The notes beneath the pieces are model-generated. The model was not told where the DNA came from and did not search any database. It saw only the letters and a list, made by a program, of their open reading frames with translations. From positions 164,999 to 228,998 of the forward strand of contig SAQL01000010.1 of assembly GCA_004020645.1 (NCBI GenBank): a stretch of 64,000 nucleotides of DNA, read 5' to 3'. Source of the stretch: Mesorhizobium sp. Lineage in GTDB: Bacteria > Pseudomonadota > Alphaproteobacteria > Rhizobiales > Rhizobiaceae. The position numbers were made by a program, and so were the translations under genes. Shown here in pieces: positions 35,155 through 43,636 of this stretch. The stretch's first letter is position 1. Every line of letters starts with the position of its first letter.

Positions 35155-35246
35155 CGAACTGCGCTAAAAGCGCTGTTGGTTGGACCAGCGCCCTTCGTGG
35201 AAGAGCCCCGCCGGCCGATGCACAATCTCGTCGGGGCCACTCACAA

Positions 35247-36485
35247 ATGACAGCCGAACAGACATCGCCCGACCGGCGCTATGCCGCCTTCCGGCACAAA
35301 CCCTTCCTGAGTTATTGGGCGGCACGCTTCCTCTCCACATTCGCCACCCAGATCGTATCCGTCGCCGTCGGCTGGCAGGTGTACGACCTGACCCGCGATC
35401 CATTCGATCTCGGCCTTGTCGGCATTGTCCAGTTCTTGCCTTCGCTGCTGTTGGTGTTGGTCACCGGGGTGGTCGCCGACCGTTTCGGCCGCCGCCTGAT
35501 CATGGCGCTGACCGCACTCCTGGAGGCGATCTGCGCGTTGGTGTTGCTGCTGCTGACGCTGCGCGGCCTTAGCGGGCCGGGGTTGATCTTCGGCGTGCTC
35601 GCCATGTTCGGCATCGCGCGCGCCTTCTTCGGACCGGCGGCAGCGTCGCTGTTCGCCAACCTCGTGCCACCTGAGGATTTCGGCAACGCGATCGCCTGGA
35701 ATTCGTCAGCCTGGCAGACGGCGACCATCGTCGGACCGGTCGCCGGTGGCTTGCTCTACGGGCTTTCGGCGGAAGCGGCATACGGCACCGCAGCCGTTCT
35801 GATGTTTGTCGCCGCGGTGCTGGTCTTTACTATCCCGAAACCTGCCCAGCGCAGCGAAACCGACAGGCCGACGATGCAGACCTTGTTTGCCGGCTTCGGC
35901 TATATCTGGAGCGAGAAGATCGTGCTCGGCGCCATTTCGCTCGATTTGTTCGCCGTACTTCTGTCCGGCGCCACGGCACTGCTGCCGGTCTATGCGCGCG
36001 ATATCCTCGATCTCGGCCCATGGGGCCTGGGACTGTTGCGCTCGGCACCGGGCATCGGCGCCATCTGCGTTGCCATCTGGCTGGCCGGACATCCGATCCG
36101 CAACCACGCCGGCGTGGTCATGCTCGGCTTCGTCGCGCTGTTCGGCGCCTCTACCGTGCTGTTCGGCCTCTCCACCATCACCTGGCTGTCGATCGCAGCG
36201 CTCGCCTTGCTCGGCGCCACCGATATGTTCAGCGTCTACATCAGAGAGACGCTGATCCAGCTGTGGACGCCGGACCAGGTGCGCGGCCGCGTCAACGCCG
36301 TCAACCAGGTTTTCGTCGGCGCCTCCAACGAGCTCGGCGAATTCCGCGCCGGCACCATGGCGGCATTGATCGGTACCCTGCCTGCGGTGGTGATCGGCGG
36401 CGTCGGGGCAGTCGTTGTCGTCGGGCTGTGGGCGGTGCTGTTCCCGCAACTGCGCAAGGTGCGCCACCTCAACGGACGAAACTGA
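35247..36485 (+). CDS. MFS transporter, EntS-like exporter
   Basis: A 412-residue major facilitator with about 12 membrane segments. N-terminal FLSYWAARFLSTFATQIVSVAVGWQVYDLT and the loop TGVVADRFGRRLIM (the MFS A-motif) match the EntS/MFS_3 group. A second conserved segment SVYIRETLIQLWTPDQVRGRVNAV is typical of that group. Substrate unknown; EntS itself exports enterobactin. The ATG at 35247 has a weak Shine-Dalgarno. It stands alone, converging on the HxlR gene. Confidence 0.87.
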   Translation: MTAEQTSPDRRYAAFRHKPFLSYWAARFLSTFATQIVSVAVGWQVYDLTRDPFDLGLVGIVQFLPSLLLVLVTGVVADRFGRRLIMALTALLEAICALVLLLLTLRGLSGPGLIFGVLAMFGIARAFFGPAAASLFANLVPPEDFGNAIAWNSSAWQTATIVGPVAGGLLYGLSAEAAYGTAAVLMFVAAVLVFTIPKPAQRSETDRPTMQTLFAGFGYIWSEKIVLGAISLDLFAVLLSGATALLPVYARDILDLGPWGLGLLRSAPGIGAICVAIWLAGHPIRNHAGVVMLGFVALFGASTVLFGLSTITWLSIAALALLGATDMFSVYIRETLIQLWTPDQVRGRVNAVNQVFVGASNELGEFRAGTMAALIGTLPAVVIGGVGAVVVVGLWAVLFPQLRKVRHLNGRN

Positions 36486-36550
36486 TCCACGGCATACTGA
36501 CCCAGACGCGCCCCCCGCGACGTCTCAGCTCTCATCGACGCAGACGGATG

Positions 36551-36988
36551 CTATTCGGGTGTAGCAACGCGAATCGGGCGGGTGCCGATCTTTGCCCCTG
36601 TGACGGCATCCACGGCCACCGGCTCGATTTCTGCTCCTGTCTCAGCGTCGATGTATCGCGCCAACCTGCCTTCGCCCCGGTACTGGCGTCCCCACGCACC
36701 CAGTAAGATCAGCACCGGCAAGAAATCGCGTCCGGCGGCGGTCAGCACGTACTCATCGCGCGGAGGCCGCTCCGAGTAGCGTCGCCTTTCCAGAAGTCCC
36801 TCCTCCGTCAGAGTCGCCAGCCGCCGGGTCAGGATAGTTGGGGCGATGCCCAGACTTTTCCGGAATTCGTCGAAGCGGGTGAGGCCCAGGCTCGCGTCGC
36901 GAAGGATCAACATGCTCCACGCATCGCCGACGCAGGTCAGGCCGCGGGCGATCGGGCAAGAGGCATCGGAAAGATTCTTCATGTCCAT
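36551..36988 (-). CDS. HxlR-family transcriptional regulator
   Basis: A 145-residue winged-helix regulator. It has the HxlR landmarks CPIARGLTCVGDAWSMLILRD, FDEFRKSLGIAPTILTRRLATL and the wing RPPRDEYVLTAAGRDF. HxlR proteins usually control a divergent oxidoreductase or stress gene; here the divergent genes are a small secreted protein and an SDR. Start at 36988 or 36982. Direct repeats in the intergenic region are candidate binding sites. Confidence 0.9.
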   Translation of the reverse strand: MDMKNLSDASCPIARGLTCVGDAWSMLILRDASLGLTRFDEFRKSLGIAPTILTRRLATLTEEGLLERRRYSERPPRDEYVLTAAGRDFLPVLILLGAWGRQYRGEGRLARYIDAETGAEIEPVAVDAVTGAKIGTRPIRVATPE

Positions 36989-36997
36989 ATCATTTTG

Positions 36998-37016
36998 ATA
37001 GTGACTTCATAGTAAC
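36998..37016. promoter_or_regulatory. Direct repeats ATAGTGAC / ATAGTAAC, candidate HxlR sites
   Basis: Two octamers differing at one base lie at 36998-37005 and 37009-37016, 11 bp apart (one helical turn), immediately upstream of the HxlR start and before the divergent genes. Placement suits autoregulation plus control of the plus-strand genes. Confidence 0.45.
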
Positions 37017-37024
37017 GTCCTTTT

Positions 37025-37095
37025 GAAATGCAATCCAGCACAAAGAAAGGAGTGACTTCCATGAACAGGACCAACCTTGGCGTCGCCCATCCGGA
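37025..37095 (+). repeat. Duplicated leader and first codons of the SDR gene
   Basis: The stretch ending in CACAAAGAAAGGAGTGACTTCC followed by ATGAAC and GTCGCC (37039-37087) repeats, with few mismatches, the leader and start of the SDR gene at 37615-37663. Here it encodes MNRTNLGVA instead of MNKTNPGVA and then diverges. It reads in frame into the next small secreted protein. Confidence 0.7.
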
Positions 37096-37177
37096 ACGCA
37101 ACCGTCAGCGCGTGCAATCAGCACATCATGTCGCCGCGGGCCAGCCGAGATCGGCATCATCCAAACGGAGCGTCGCA

Positions 37178-37534
37178 ATGATCAACCTCATCAGTGGCGT
37201 GGCGGCATTCTTCCTGGCCGCGTCTCCGTTGCGTGCCGCCGAGCTGTCGATCATGGTCGGGGAGAGTATCGATCTCGGCGGTTTTCGCGGCGTCTTGCAC
37301 TACACCGACGAAAATGACGGCTATCGGGTGATTGCAACGATAGCCGATGGTGAGGCCGGGCTCCCGGTGCGCTTCTCGGCCACGCTCGCCGACGGACAGT
37401 CGGCTACGATATCCGTGCCGCGGAAACTGGGCGAACCTGAGCAAAGCCTCGAGATTTCGCGCTCCGGCGACACGCTTACCGTCACCGAGTTGGGGTCCGT
37501 GTCCAACCAGCGAACTGGGGCGCTTGCCGAGTAA
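37178..37534 (+). CDS. Small secreted hypothetical protein
   Basis: A 118-residue protein beginning with a Sec signal peptide (INLISGVAAFFLAASPLRA, cleavage before AELS). The mature part is beta-rich (ADGQSATISVPRKLGEP). Family unknown. GGAG lies 8 bp before ATG 37178. An in-frame start at 37061 would add a 39-residue leader derived from the duplicated SDR start and mask the signal peptide, so it is disfavoured. It lies between the HxlR gene and the SDR gene and is probably cotranscribed with the latter. Confidence 0.6.
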   Translation: MINLISGVAAFFLAASPLRAAELSIMVGESIDLGGFRGVLHYTDENDGYRVIATIADGEAGLPVRFSATLADGQSATISVPRKLGEPEQSLEISRSGDTLTVTELGSVSNQRTGALAE

Positions 37535-37636
37535 TGCCCCTGATCGGATCGCCGGGGCGTGCGCCACATCTCCATTTGGCGCGCATGCCTGCAGCCACCA
37601 ATCCAACACTCCAACACAAAGAAAGAAGTGATTTCC

Positions 37637-38440
37637 ATGAACAAGACCAATCCTGGCGTCGCCCTGGTGACGGGGGCATCCACCGGCATCGGGCACGCAA
37701 CGGCCAAGGCCCTGCAGAACGCGGGCTTTCGCGTGTTCGGAACCAGCCGTCGCGCGGTCGCCGAACGATCTGACGGCGTTACCATGCTGACCTGCGACGT
37801 CACCGATGAGGCGTCGGTGGCCAAACTGGTCGATGAGGTGCTGGCCAAGGCCGGACGCATTGACTTGCTCGTCAACAATGCCGGCATCGGCCTGCTCGGC
37901 GGCGCCGAGGAGTCCTCGACCACTCAGGCTCGGGCGCTGTTCGACGTGAACGTCTTCGGCGTGCTCCGCGTGACCAACGCGGTCCTGCTGACAATGCGCC
38001 GTCAAGGAACGGGCAGGATCGTCAATTTGAGTTCGGTATTGGGGTTAATCCCAGCACCCTATTCCGCGCTCTATGCGTCGACCAAACATGCCATCGAAGG
38101 TTATTCCGAATCGCTCGACCACGAACTGCGCCCGTTCGGAATTCGCGTCGTGCTGGTCGAGCCCGCCTATACCCGGACCTCGTTTGAAGAAAATCTGGCC
38201 AGGTCGGACCAATTGCTTGATATCTATGACGCTGCGCGCGCTGGCATGGATGTGACGATCGAAACAGGCGATGCTCCCGAAATCGTAGCCGAGACGGTGT
38301 TGAAAGCAGCGACCGAATCCATTCCGAGAAGGCGCTATGCGGCGGGAAAAATGGCGCGCCACGTCAGTTTCCTGCGCCGTTTCGTCCCGGCATCCGCATT
38401 CGACAAAAGCCTGCGAAAGCAGAACGGGCTGCCGGTCTGA
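37637..38440 (+). CDS. Short-chain dehydrogenase/reductase
   Basis: A 267-residue classical SDR. Cofactor motif VTGASTGIGHA, NNAGIGLLG, catalytic Ser in NLSSVLG and the YASTK catalytic pair. Substrate unknown; close to SDRs annotated as ketoreductases. It is probably regulated by the divergent HxlR protein. The leader and first nine codons are duplicated at 37039-37087, upstream of the small secreted protein. A Shine-Dalgarno-like AAAGAAG precedes the ATG. Confidence 0.9.
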   Translation: MNKTNPGVALVTGASTGIGHATAKALQNAGFRVFGTSRRAVAERSDGVTMLTCDVTDEASVAKLVDEVLAKAGRIDLLVNNAGIGLLGGAEESSTTQARALFDVNVFGVLRVTNAVLLTMRRQGTGRIVNLSSVLGLIPAPYSALYASTKHAIEGYSESLDHELRPFGIRVVLVEPAYTRTSFEENLARSDQLLDIYDAARAGMDVTIETGDAPEIVAETVLKAATESIPRRRYAAGKMARHVSFLRRFVPASAFDKSLRKQNGLPV

Positions 38441-38504
38441 CGTCGACAATGAAGTCCCGCTTCGGTCGAACCGGCAGGCCACGGCAGGCTGCTGTCGCAC
38501 GACA

Positions 38505-39221
38505 TCAGCACCGCGCGCGCCTGCCGAAAATCGTCTGCAGGAATTCGCCGAGCCAGCGTTTAAGATGCATGTCCCAGATTAGCCGGCCGCCGAGATGGTC
38601 GCGGCCGGGCTGCGCGCCGGGCAACTCGAAGCGATGCGCGCCGCGAACGACCCAGCGCTGCATCATCGCCCTAGTCAGTTCGCCATGGAACTGGATGCCC
38701 CAGGCATTGTCGCCATAATGAAAGGCCTGGTTGGGATAGGTTTCGGCCGTCGCCAGCAGCGTCGCGTCCTTCGGCAGCGAGAAGCCCTCGCGGTGAAACT
38801 GGTAGACCATCTCAGGCCAGTGCATCAGCTTCCGGCCCGCCTCCGTCGCCTTCAGCGGATACCAGCCGATCTCAACCAGCCCCTCGCCATGACCCTCGAC
38901 CTTGCCGCCAAGGTGGTTGACCAGCATCTGCGCGCCGAGGCAGATGCCGAGCAACGGCCGGTTCTCCCTGAGCGGAACTTTCAGCCAGTCGGTCTCGCGG
39001 CGGACAAAATCGTCCTCGTCATTGGCGCTCATCGGTCCGCCGAACACCACGGTTCCGGCGTGACCGTCCAGTGTTTCCGGCAAGGTGTCGCCGAGCGGCG
39101 GGCAGCGGAGATCGAGGTCGAAGCCTTCTTCGATAAGCATGTGGCCGACGCGCCCGGGGCTCGAACTCTCCTGATGCAGCACGATCAGGATTTTTGGTCT
39201 CGGCCTCGGCATGGATGGCAT
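38505..39221 (-). CDS. Class I glutamine amidotransferase-like protein
   Basis: A 238-residue cytoplasmic protein with the class I GATase triad: nucleophile Cys in LLGICLGAQML and His/Glu in WGIQFHGELT. It resembles GMP-synthase-like GATase1 proteins without a synthetase domain. Such enzymes hydrolyse glutamine or gamma-glutamyl compounds. It is 14.6 kb from the amine cluster, which lacks a gamma-glutamyl hydrolase, but the sequence looks unlike PuuD. The start may be 39221 or 39212. It follows the TerB-like gene by 11 bp. Confidence 0.83.
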   Translation of the reverse strand: MPSMPRPRPKILIVLHQESSSPGRVGHMLIEEGFDLDLRCPPLGDTLPETLDGHAGTVVFGGPMSANDEDDFVRRETDWLKVPLRENRPLLGICLGAQMLVNHLGGKVEGHGEGLVEIGWYPLKATEAGRKLMHWPEMVYQFHREGFSLPKDATLLATAETYPNQAFHYGDNAWGIQFHGELTRAMMQRWVVRGAHRFELPGAQPGRDHLGGRLIWDMHLKRWLGEFLQTIFGRRARC

Positions 39222-39232
39222 CGGGATCCCGT

Positions 39233-39712
39233 CTATTCGTCGCTCGACGTTCCAGTGGCGCCCGGCGCTTCGGCGGCCGCCTTGCGGCGCGCCTCGACGC
39301 GGTCATGGCGTTCGACATCCATCAGCTCGGCGACCCGCCAGACGATATTGTCCTCGAGTTCGTGCAATTCGCCATCGGCATAGACGATCTCCCACATCAG
39401 GCCGATGAAGGCTTTTCGCGCGTCCGGATCGAGCTGACGCTTCAAAACACTGGTGAAGGCGTAGAGGTCGATCGCCTCATTGTCGGCCCGCTCGCCGGCA
39501 GCGGCAAGCGCGTCGAGCTCGTCGCCGCTGATCGAATAGCTTTCCGCCAGCACCGCCTTGAACCGCTCCCATTCGGCATCCTGACGCACGCCGTCGGCAC
39601 TCATCACATGGTAGAGAAGGGCGGATGCGGCAACGCGCGGATCATCGGCGTTGTTGCGGGCGCTGCCAGCTGCCGGCAGGTCCTTCAGAAACGACAGAAC
39701 GCGTTGGAACAT
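39233..39712 (-). CDS. TerB-like (tellurite-resistance family) protein
   Basis: A 159-residue helical cytoplasmic protein of the TerB-like family. Landmarks DPRVAASALLYHVMSADGVRQDAEW and FIGLMWEIVYADGELHELEDNIVWRVAELMDV include the acidic DG-x(n)-E pattern of these metal-binding-like helices. No other ter gene is nearby, so a role in tellurite resistance should not be assumed. Start 39712 suits the Shine-Dalgarno GGAAG; 39730 is possible. It lies between hemY and the amidotransferase gene. Confidence 0.8.
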   Translation of the reverse strand: MFQRVLSFLKDLPAAGSARNNADDPRVAASALLYHVMSADGVRQDAEWERFKAVLAESYSISGDELDALAAAGERADNEAIDLYAFTSVLKRQLDPDARKAFIGLMWEIVYADGELHELEDNIVWRVAELMDVERHDRVEARRKAAAEAPGATGTSSDE

Positions 39713-39757
39713 GTGATTCTTACTTCCCATCGGCCAAAACTAGCAAGCTCAGCCAAA

Positions 39758-41338
39758 TCAGAACAATCGAAATTTGCGTGGTGATTTTTGGTCTTCGTCG
39801 TCCGGATCGACGCCAGGATCGTCGGGCAGCCTGGCCAGTTCCTCCGCCGGTTCGACGGCTTCCGCATCCGTCGCGGTGACCGGCGTAACATCGTCTTCGC
39901 CGCTTTCCGATGTCGTCGCGGTGGCCGGTCTTTCGGCCGAACCAGCGGGATTCAGCTCGATCACATTTTCCTTTGCCGGCTTAATGGGCGCCGCAATGGT
40001 CGGCACCGCGACGTCCGGCGCGTCCTCGTCACTGTCGATGAGCTGGCCGAGCCGCTCCATCGGCGCCCGCCATTCGAAGGCGTCTAGCTTGCCGGTGATC
40101 GGCGACACCGGCGCCCAGCGTTCGGAGACGACGCCGTCGGCAACCCAGGCCGGATCGCGCGGTGCACGCACTGCCTTGGACAAAAGCTGCCGCACCTTGC
40201 CCTGATCGCCGGTCTCGGCCTCCTCGATGTCGGCCAGAAGCAGATAGGCGCCTTCGCGGCGATCCATGCGAATGGCCGCCTCGGCCTCTTTACGGGCGGT
40301 TGAAAAGTCCTGCGCGTCGAGCGCGGCGCGCGCCACCGCCAGCGAGGATTCGGCGTGGTTCTTCTTCATCTCCTGCAGCTTCTTCGCCCGGTTCAGGCGG
40401 TCGAGCACGGCATCGCCCGGCCGGGCGTGTGTATAAAGCTCGGCGATCTCCGGATGCGGCTCGGCTTTCCATGCCGCTTCGAGTATTTTCGCGCCCTTGC
40501 GCACCTCGTTCTGTCTGAACAGCAGTTTGGCTGCGACGACCGCCGCCGGGGCGAAATCCGGCCGCAGCCGGTTGGCCTCGAGAGCAGCAGTTTTGGCGGC
40601 ATTGGGATCGCTGTCGATCAGCGACTGCGCCTTTGCGGTAAGCAGCACGGCGCGACGCCGGTTGGCGGCGTCGCGCTCGATCTGGCGCGTCGATTTCTGC
40701 GCCTCGACCAGTTTCAGCGCGCCGTCCCAGTCGCCGCGCCCGGTCAGGTCTTCCAGCGTCGATTCGGCGGCCCAGGCCAGTTGCGGCGCCATCACCGCGG
40801 CACGGCCGGCATAGTGCCGCGCAGCGTTGCGATCACCGAGGCGCTCGGCCTCGAGATAAAGCCCGCGCAGGCCGAGCAGCCGCATTTCCGGATCGTCGAG
40901 CATGGTCTCGAACTTTTCGCGTGCGCCCTCGTGGTCGCCTTCCAGCAACGAAGCTTGCGCCTCCAGCAGATGGATCAGCGGCTCCTGGTCGGAGCGGATC
41001 AGCTTTGCCGCTTCCTTGGTCTTCTTGCGGGCGAGCGCTCCGTCACCGGCGCCGGCGGCGATCATGCCGGTCGACAGTGCCTGATAGCCGCGATCGCGAC
41101 GGCGGACGCGGAAATAACGCGAGATAGTGTAGGGACTTTTCCACAGCGCCTTGAGCAGCCACCAGACGATCATCACCGCGGCAACCACGGCGACAACCGC
41201 CACCGCCGCCACCATCAGGCTGACCTGGTACTGATAGCCGCTGAAGGTGACGACCATCTCGCCCGGCCGGTCGGCCAGCCAGGCGAAACCCAGGCCAAGC
41301 GCGAAAACGACGGCGAGGAAAAGCAGAATGCGAATCAT
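39758..41338 (-). CDS. hemY: HemY-type TPR membrane protein
   Basis: A 526-residue protein with two N-terminal membrane segments (about 3-22 and 41-64) and a periplasmic or cytoplasmic TPR region (ALEANRLRPDFAPAAVVAAKLL and similar), ending in an acidic Pro/Glu-rich tail. It matches the HemY_N/TPR protein conserved after mitofilin and hemD in alphaproteobacteria, which is linked to porphyrin synthesis but is not the HemY protoporphyrinogen oxidase. It follows the mitofilin gene by 10 bp, consistent with one operon. Confidence 0.88.
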   Translation of the reverse strand: MIRILLFLAVVFALGLGFAWLADRPGEMVVTFSGYQYQVSLMVAAVAVVAVVAAVMIVWWLLKALWKSPYTISRYFRVRRRDRGYQALSTGMIAAGAGDGALARKKTKEAAKLIRSDQEPLIHLLEAQASLLEGDHEGAREKFETMLDDPEMRLLGLRGLYLEAERLGDRNAARHYAGRAAVMAPQLAWAAESTLEDLTGRGDWDGALKLVEAQKSTRQIERDAANRRRAVLLTAKAQSLIDSDPNAAKTAALEANRLRPDFAPAAVVAAKLLFRQNEVRKGAKILEAAWKAEPHPEIAELYTHARPGDAVLDRLNRAKKLQEMKKNHAESSLAVARAALDAQDFSTARKEAEAAIRMDRREGAYLLLADIEEAETGDQGKVRQLLSKAVRAPRDPAWVADGVVSERWAPVSPITGKLDAFEWRAPMERLGQLIDSDEDAPDVAVPTIAAPIKPAKENVIELNPAGSAERPATATTSESGEDDVTPVTATDAEAVEPAEELARLPDDPGVDPDDEDQKSPRKFRLF

Positions 41339-41348
41339 CGGGTCTTCC

Positions 41349-42827
41349 TCACGCCTTCATCGCACCTGATATCAGCGCGTCGACCTGCTTCTCGGCCTCG
41401 ATCCGCGCCTTCAATTTGCCGGCGAAACCGGCGCCGGCAGCCTTCACCGCCTCGGGCAGCGCATCGTATTCGCTGAGCGCCTTGGCATAGTCGCCCTGGT
41501 TGACCGCCACCTCCATGCGGGCGACGGTTTCCGGAGCGCCAGCGCCTTCGACAGCACCGATCGGCCTGACCTTGACCAGCGATTCGGCGCTCGACAGCAG
41601 GCTTTGCAGAAAGCCGGCATTCTGGTCGACGGGCTCGGAGGCAGCGACCATGGCATTGGCGGCAACAGGCATTTCGGCGGCGATATCCGCGCGGGTCGGA
41701 ACGCCCTTTTCGGCGTAGGCACGTAAGCCTGCGATCTCGGGCGCATCCGGTGAAATCGCCGCAAAGGTTTCGAGTTCGGCGGCGAATGGCGCACCGCGGT
41801 CGAGGGCTGCCTTCAGCGCCGATGCGGCGATGGCGAGCGCAACCTTCGGCTGCCCGGCCTGTGCTTCGACCTTGCCGGAAAGCTGCGCCACCGACTGTTC
41901 CAGCGCCGCAAGTCGGCGGTCCTGTGCCGTCGCCGTCTCACCCGCGGATTTCACCGCCGCGTCGAGCCCGGCCAGCCTTTCGTTGAGCGGCCCGAGATCG
42001 ACCGGCGCCCTATTGCCGGCCTGGCCAAGGGCAGCGACCGCCGTCTCGATCTGCCTGACCTTGTCGCCAAGCGCTGCAAGCCCGGCAGTGTCGCCTGCTC
42101 CGCCCTGCTCGACCGCCGATTTCAGCGCCGCGACATCCGTCTTGACCTGATCCAGCGCCGACGACAGCCCGTCCACCTTGGCCGACGCATCATTGTTGCC
42201 GGCTGTGTCCTTGAGCCCGGCGATCTCGCTCTTCAGCGAAGCGATTTCGCCATTGATGCCATCGAGCGACACGCCGCCCGAGGAGACATCGCCAGCCCCT
42301 GGCGCGCCGAGCAGGCCGGCAAACTGCAGCCCTCCGGCGGCAGCGAGCGCGATGACGCCGCCGATAATGCCGGCAGCGATGCCGTTGATGCCGCCACGCT
42401 TCGGCTGCGCTGCCATGTCTTCATTCTCTGTCTGGGTTTCTTTCGGCGCGTCTGCGGCGCTCGGCCTGGCCGATCCGTCGTCGAAGCCGTAGTCGAAGGC
42501 CCGGTTCGCTGATGCCTCCGAGCCGGTCGGATAAGTCGGTTTGGGTCCTTCGGGACCCTTGGCGCCGCCCTCTGCCGGCTCTTCCGGGCCGGCCGGCGGG
42601 GCCGCGTCGGCATGCTCCCACGGCTCGATGTCGGTCTGGTCGGCATGCACCGGTTCTTCAGGCGCTTCCGGCTGCGACGCGTTTGCCGCTTCCTCCGCCT
42701 TCGCCTCGTCGGTCCGCCCGTTGGCGGCATCCTCGTCGGCAACGCGCGAGACGGCGCCGGGTTCGAGCTCGATGGTCACCGGCTCGCGACGGCTTTTCGA
42801 ATGCCGCATCTTCGGCGTCTTGACCAT
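41349..42827 (-). CDS. Mitofilin/Mic60-like membrane protein
   Basis: A 492-residue protein. An acidic, Pro/Glu-rich N-terminal stretch of about 140 residues precedes one membrane segment (GIAAGIIGGVIALAAAGG). A long coiled-coil region follows (LDQVKTDVAALKSAVEQ), then a C-terminal mitofilin-like domain. Alphaproteobacterial Mic60 homologues in heme operons can shape intracytoplasmic membranes and are related to mitochondrial MICOS. The position between hemD and hemY agrees with that. ATG 42827 has GGAG 8 bp upstream. Often misannotated as a phage-tail or hypothetical protein. Confidence 0.83.
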   Translation of the reverse strand: MVKTPKMRHSKSRREPVTIELEPGAVSRVADEDAANGRTDEAKAEEAANASQPEAPEEPVHADQTDIEPWEHADAAPPAGPEEPAEGGAKGPEGPKPTYPTGSEASANRAFDYGFDDGSARPSAADAPKETQTENEDMAAQPKRGGINGIAAGIIGGVIALAAAGGLQFAGLLGAPGAGDVSSGGVSLDGINGEIASLKSEIAGLKDTAGNNDASAKVDGLSSALDQVKTDVAALKSAVEQGGAGDTAGLAALGDKVRQIETAVAALGQAGNRAPVDLGPLNERLAGLDAAVKSAGETATAQDRRLAALEQSVAQLSGKVEAQAGQPKVALAIAASALKAALDRGAPFAAELETFAAISPDAPEIAGLRAYAEKGVPTRADIAAEMPVAANAMVAASEPVDQNAGFLQSLLSSAESLVKVRPIGAVEGAGAPETVARMEVAVNQGDYAKALSEYDALPEAVKAAGAGFAGKLKARIEAEKQVDALISGAMKA

Positions 42828-42918
42828 GCTTGGGCTCCGCAAAATTCGCTTCGGGATGGTTCAGGAAGGGTCTAGCACATCACCAAGCGGTGAAAAGGGG
42901 CGGCGTGATGACACGGGG

Positions 42919-43635
42919 TCAACGCCACGTCCGCAAAAGCTCCAGCAGTGCCTCCTCGCTGGGCTCCGGCGCAACGCGGAGCTTTTCTGAGGCGACAGTT
43001 TCCAAGGTTGCGGCAATACGTCCGGACAGCGCGAAAAACCATGTCTCTTCAAAAAGATCGCGCAGCGCTGGCCGTTCGGTCAGGGCCTGCATCGCTGCCG
43101 CCGCCTTGGCCGAATAGAGCAGCACCGCTTCAACCGGCTGGCCGGACAGGCGCGCAAGGATTGCAGCGTCCGAATAGCTTGGCGCAACGGTGTCGTAGGT
43201 CTCGATGGCGCGGACGTGGACATCCGCGGCCTTCAGCCGCGCCTCGAACGCCGGAAACCGCACCCGTCCGCACAGATAGATGATCGTCTTTGCCATGAAG
43301 CCGCCGGCAAGCGCATCGGCCAGCGCCTCGGCATCGCCGGGGCCTTCGCTGACGGACAGGAATCCCGCCGTGCGGGCCGATTCCGCTGTCCGTCTGCCGA
43401 CTGCATGGCAGGGCAAGGCGGCGAGCGCCGCGATGATTTCCTTCGGCGCATGGCGCACAGCATTGGCGCTGGTGACCGCAACGGCGGCGGCACTGATTGC
43501 GATCCCGTCCGCATCGACCGGCAGAACCACCGTTTCGGTCAATGGCAGCAGGATCGGCTGATAGCCCTGGTCTCGCAGCCGCTGTGCCGTGCGCGAGGCG
43601 CCCGGTTCCGGCCTCGTCACCAGGACGCGAACCAT
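42919..43635 (-). CDS. hemD: Uroporphyrinogen-III synthase
   Basis: A 238-residue enzyme that closes hydroxymethylbilane to uroporphyrinogen III in heme synthesis. The beginning VLVTRPEPGASRTAQRL and the VTSANAVR and VLLYSAKAA segments match the poorly conserved HemD family. ATG 43635 lies 1 bp after the hemC stop. Readings extended to 43746 run into hemC and are not real. The mitofilin and hemY genes follow downstream. Confidence 0.88.
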   Translation of the reverse strand: MVRVLVTRPEPGASRTAQRLRDQGYQPILLPLTETVVLPVDADGIAISAAAVAVTSANAVRHAPKEIIAALAALPCHAVGRRTAESARTAGFLSVSEGPGDAEALADALAGGFMAKTIIYLCGRVRFPAFEARLKAADVHVRAIETYDTVAPSYSDAAILARLSGQPVEAVLLYSAKAAAAMQALTERPALRDLFEETWFFALSGRIAATLETVASEKLRVAPEPSEEALLELLRTWR

Positions 43636-43636
43636 G

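Noticed and set aside
38505..39221. PuuD gamma-glutamyl-GABA hydrolase completing the amine pathway
   Set aside because: The class I GATase triad is present, but the sequence resembles GMP-synthase-like amidotransferases and the gene is with terB and hemY rather than the amine cluster.
39233..39712. Tellurite-resistance operon
   Set aside because: Only the TerB-like domain is present; no TerC, TerD or TerE gene is near, so the name should not imply tellurite resistance.
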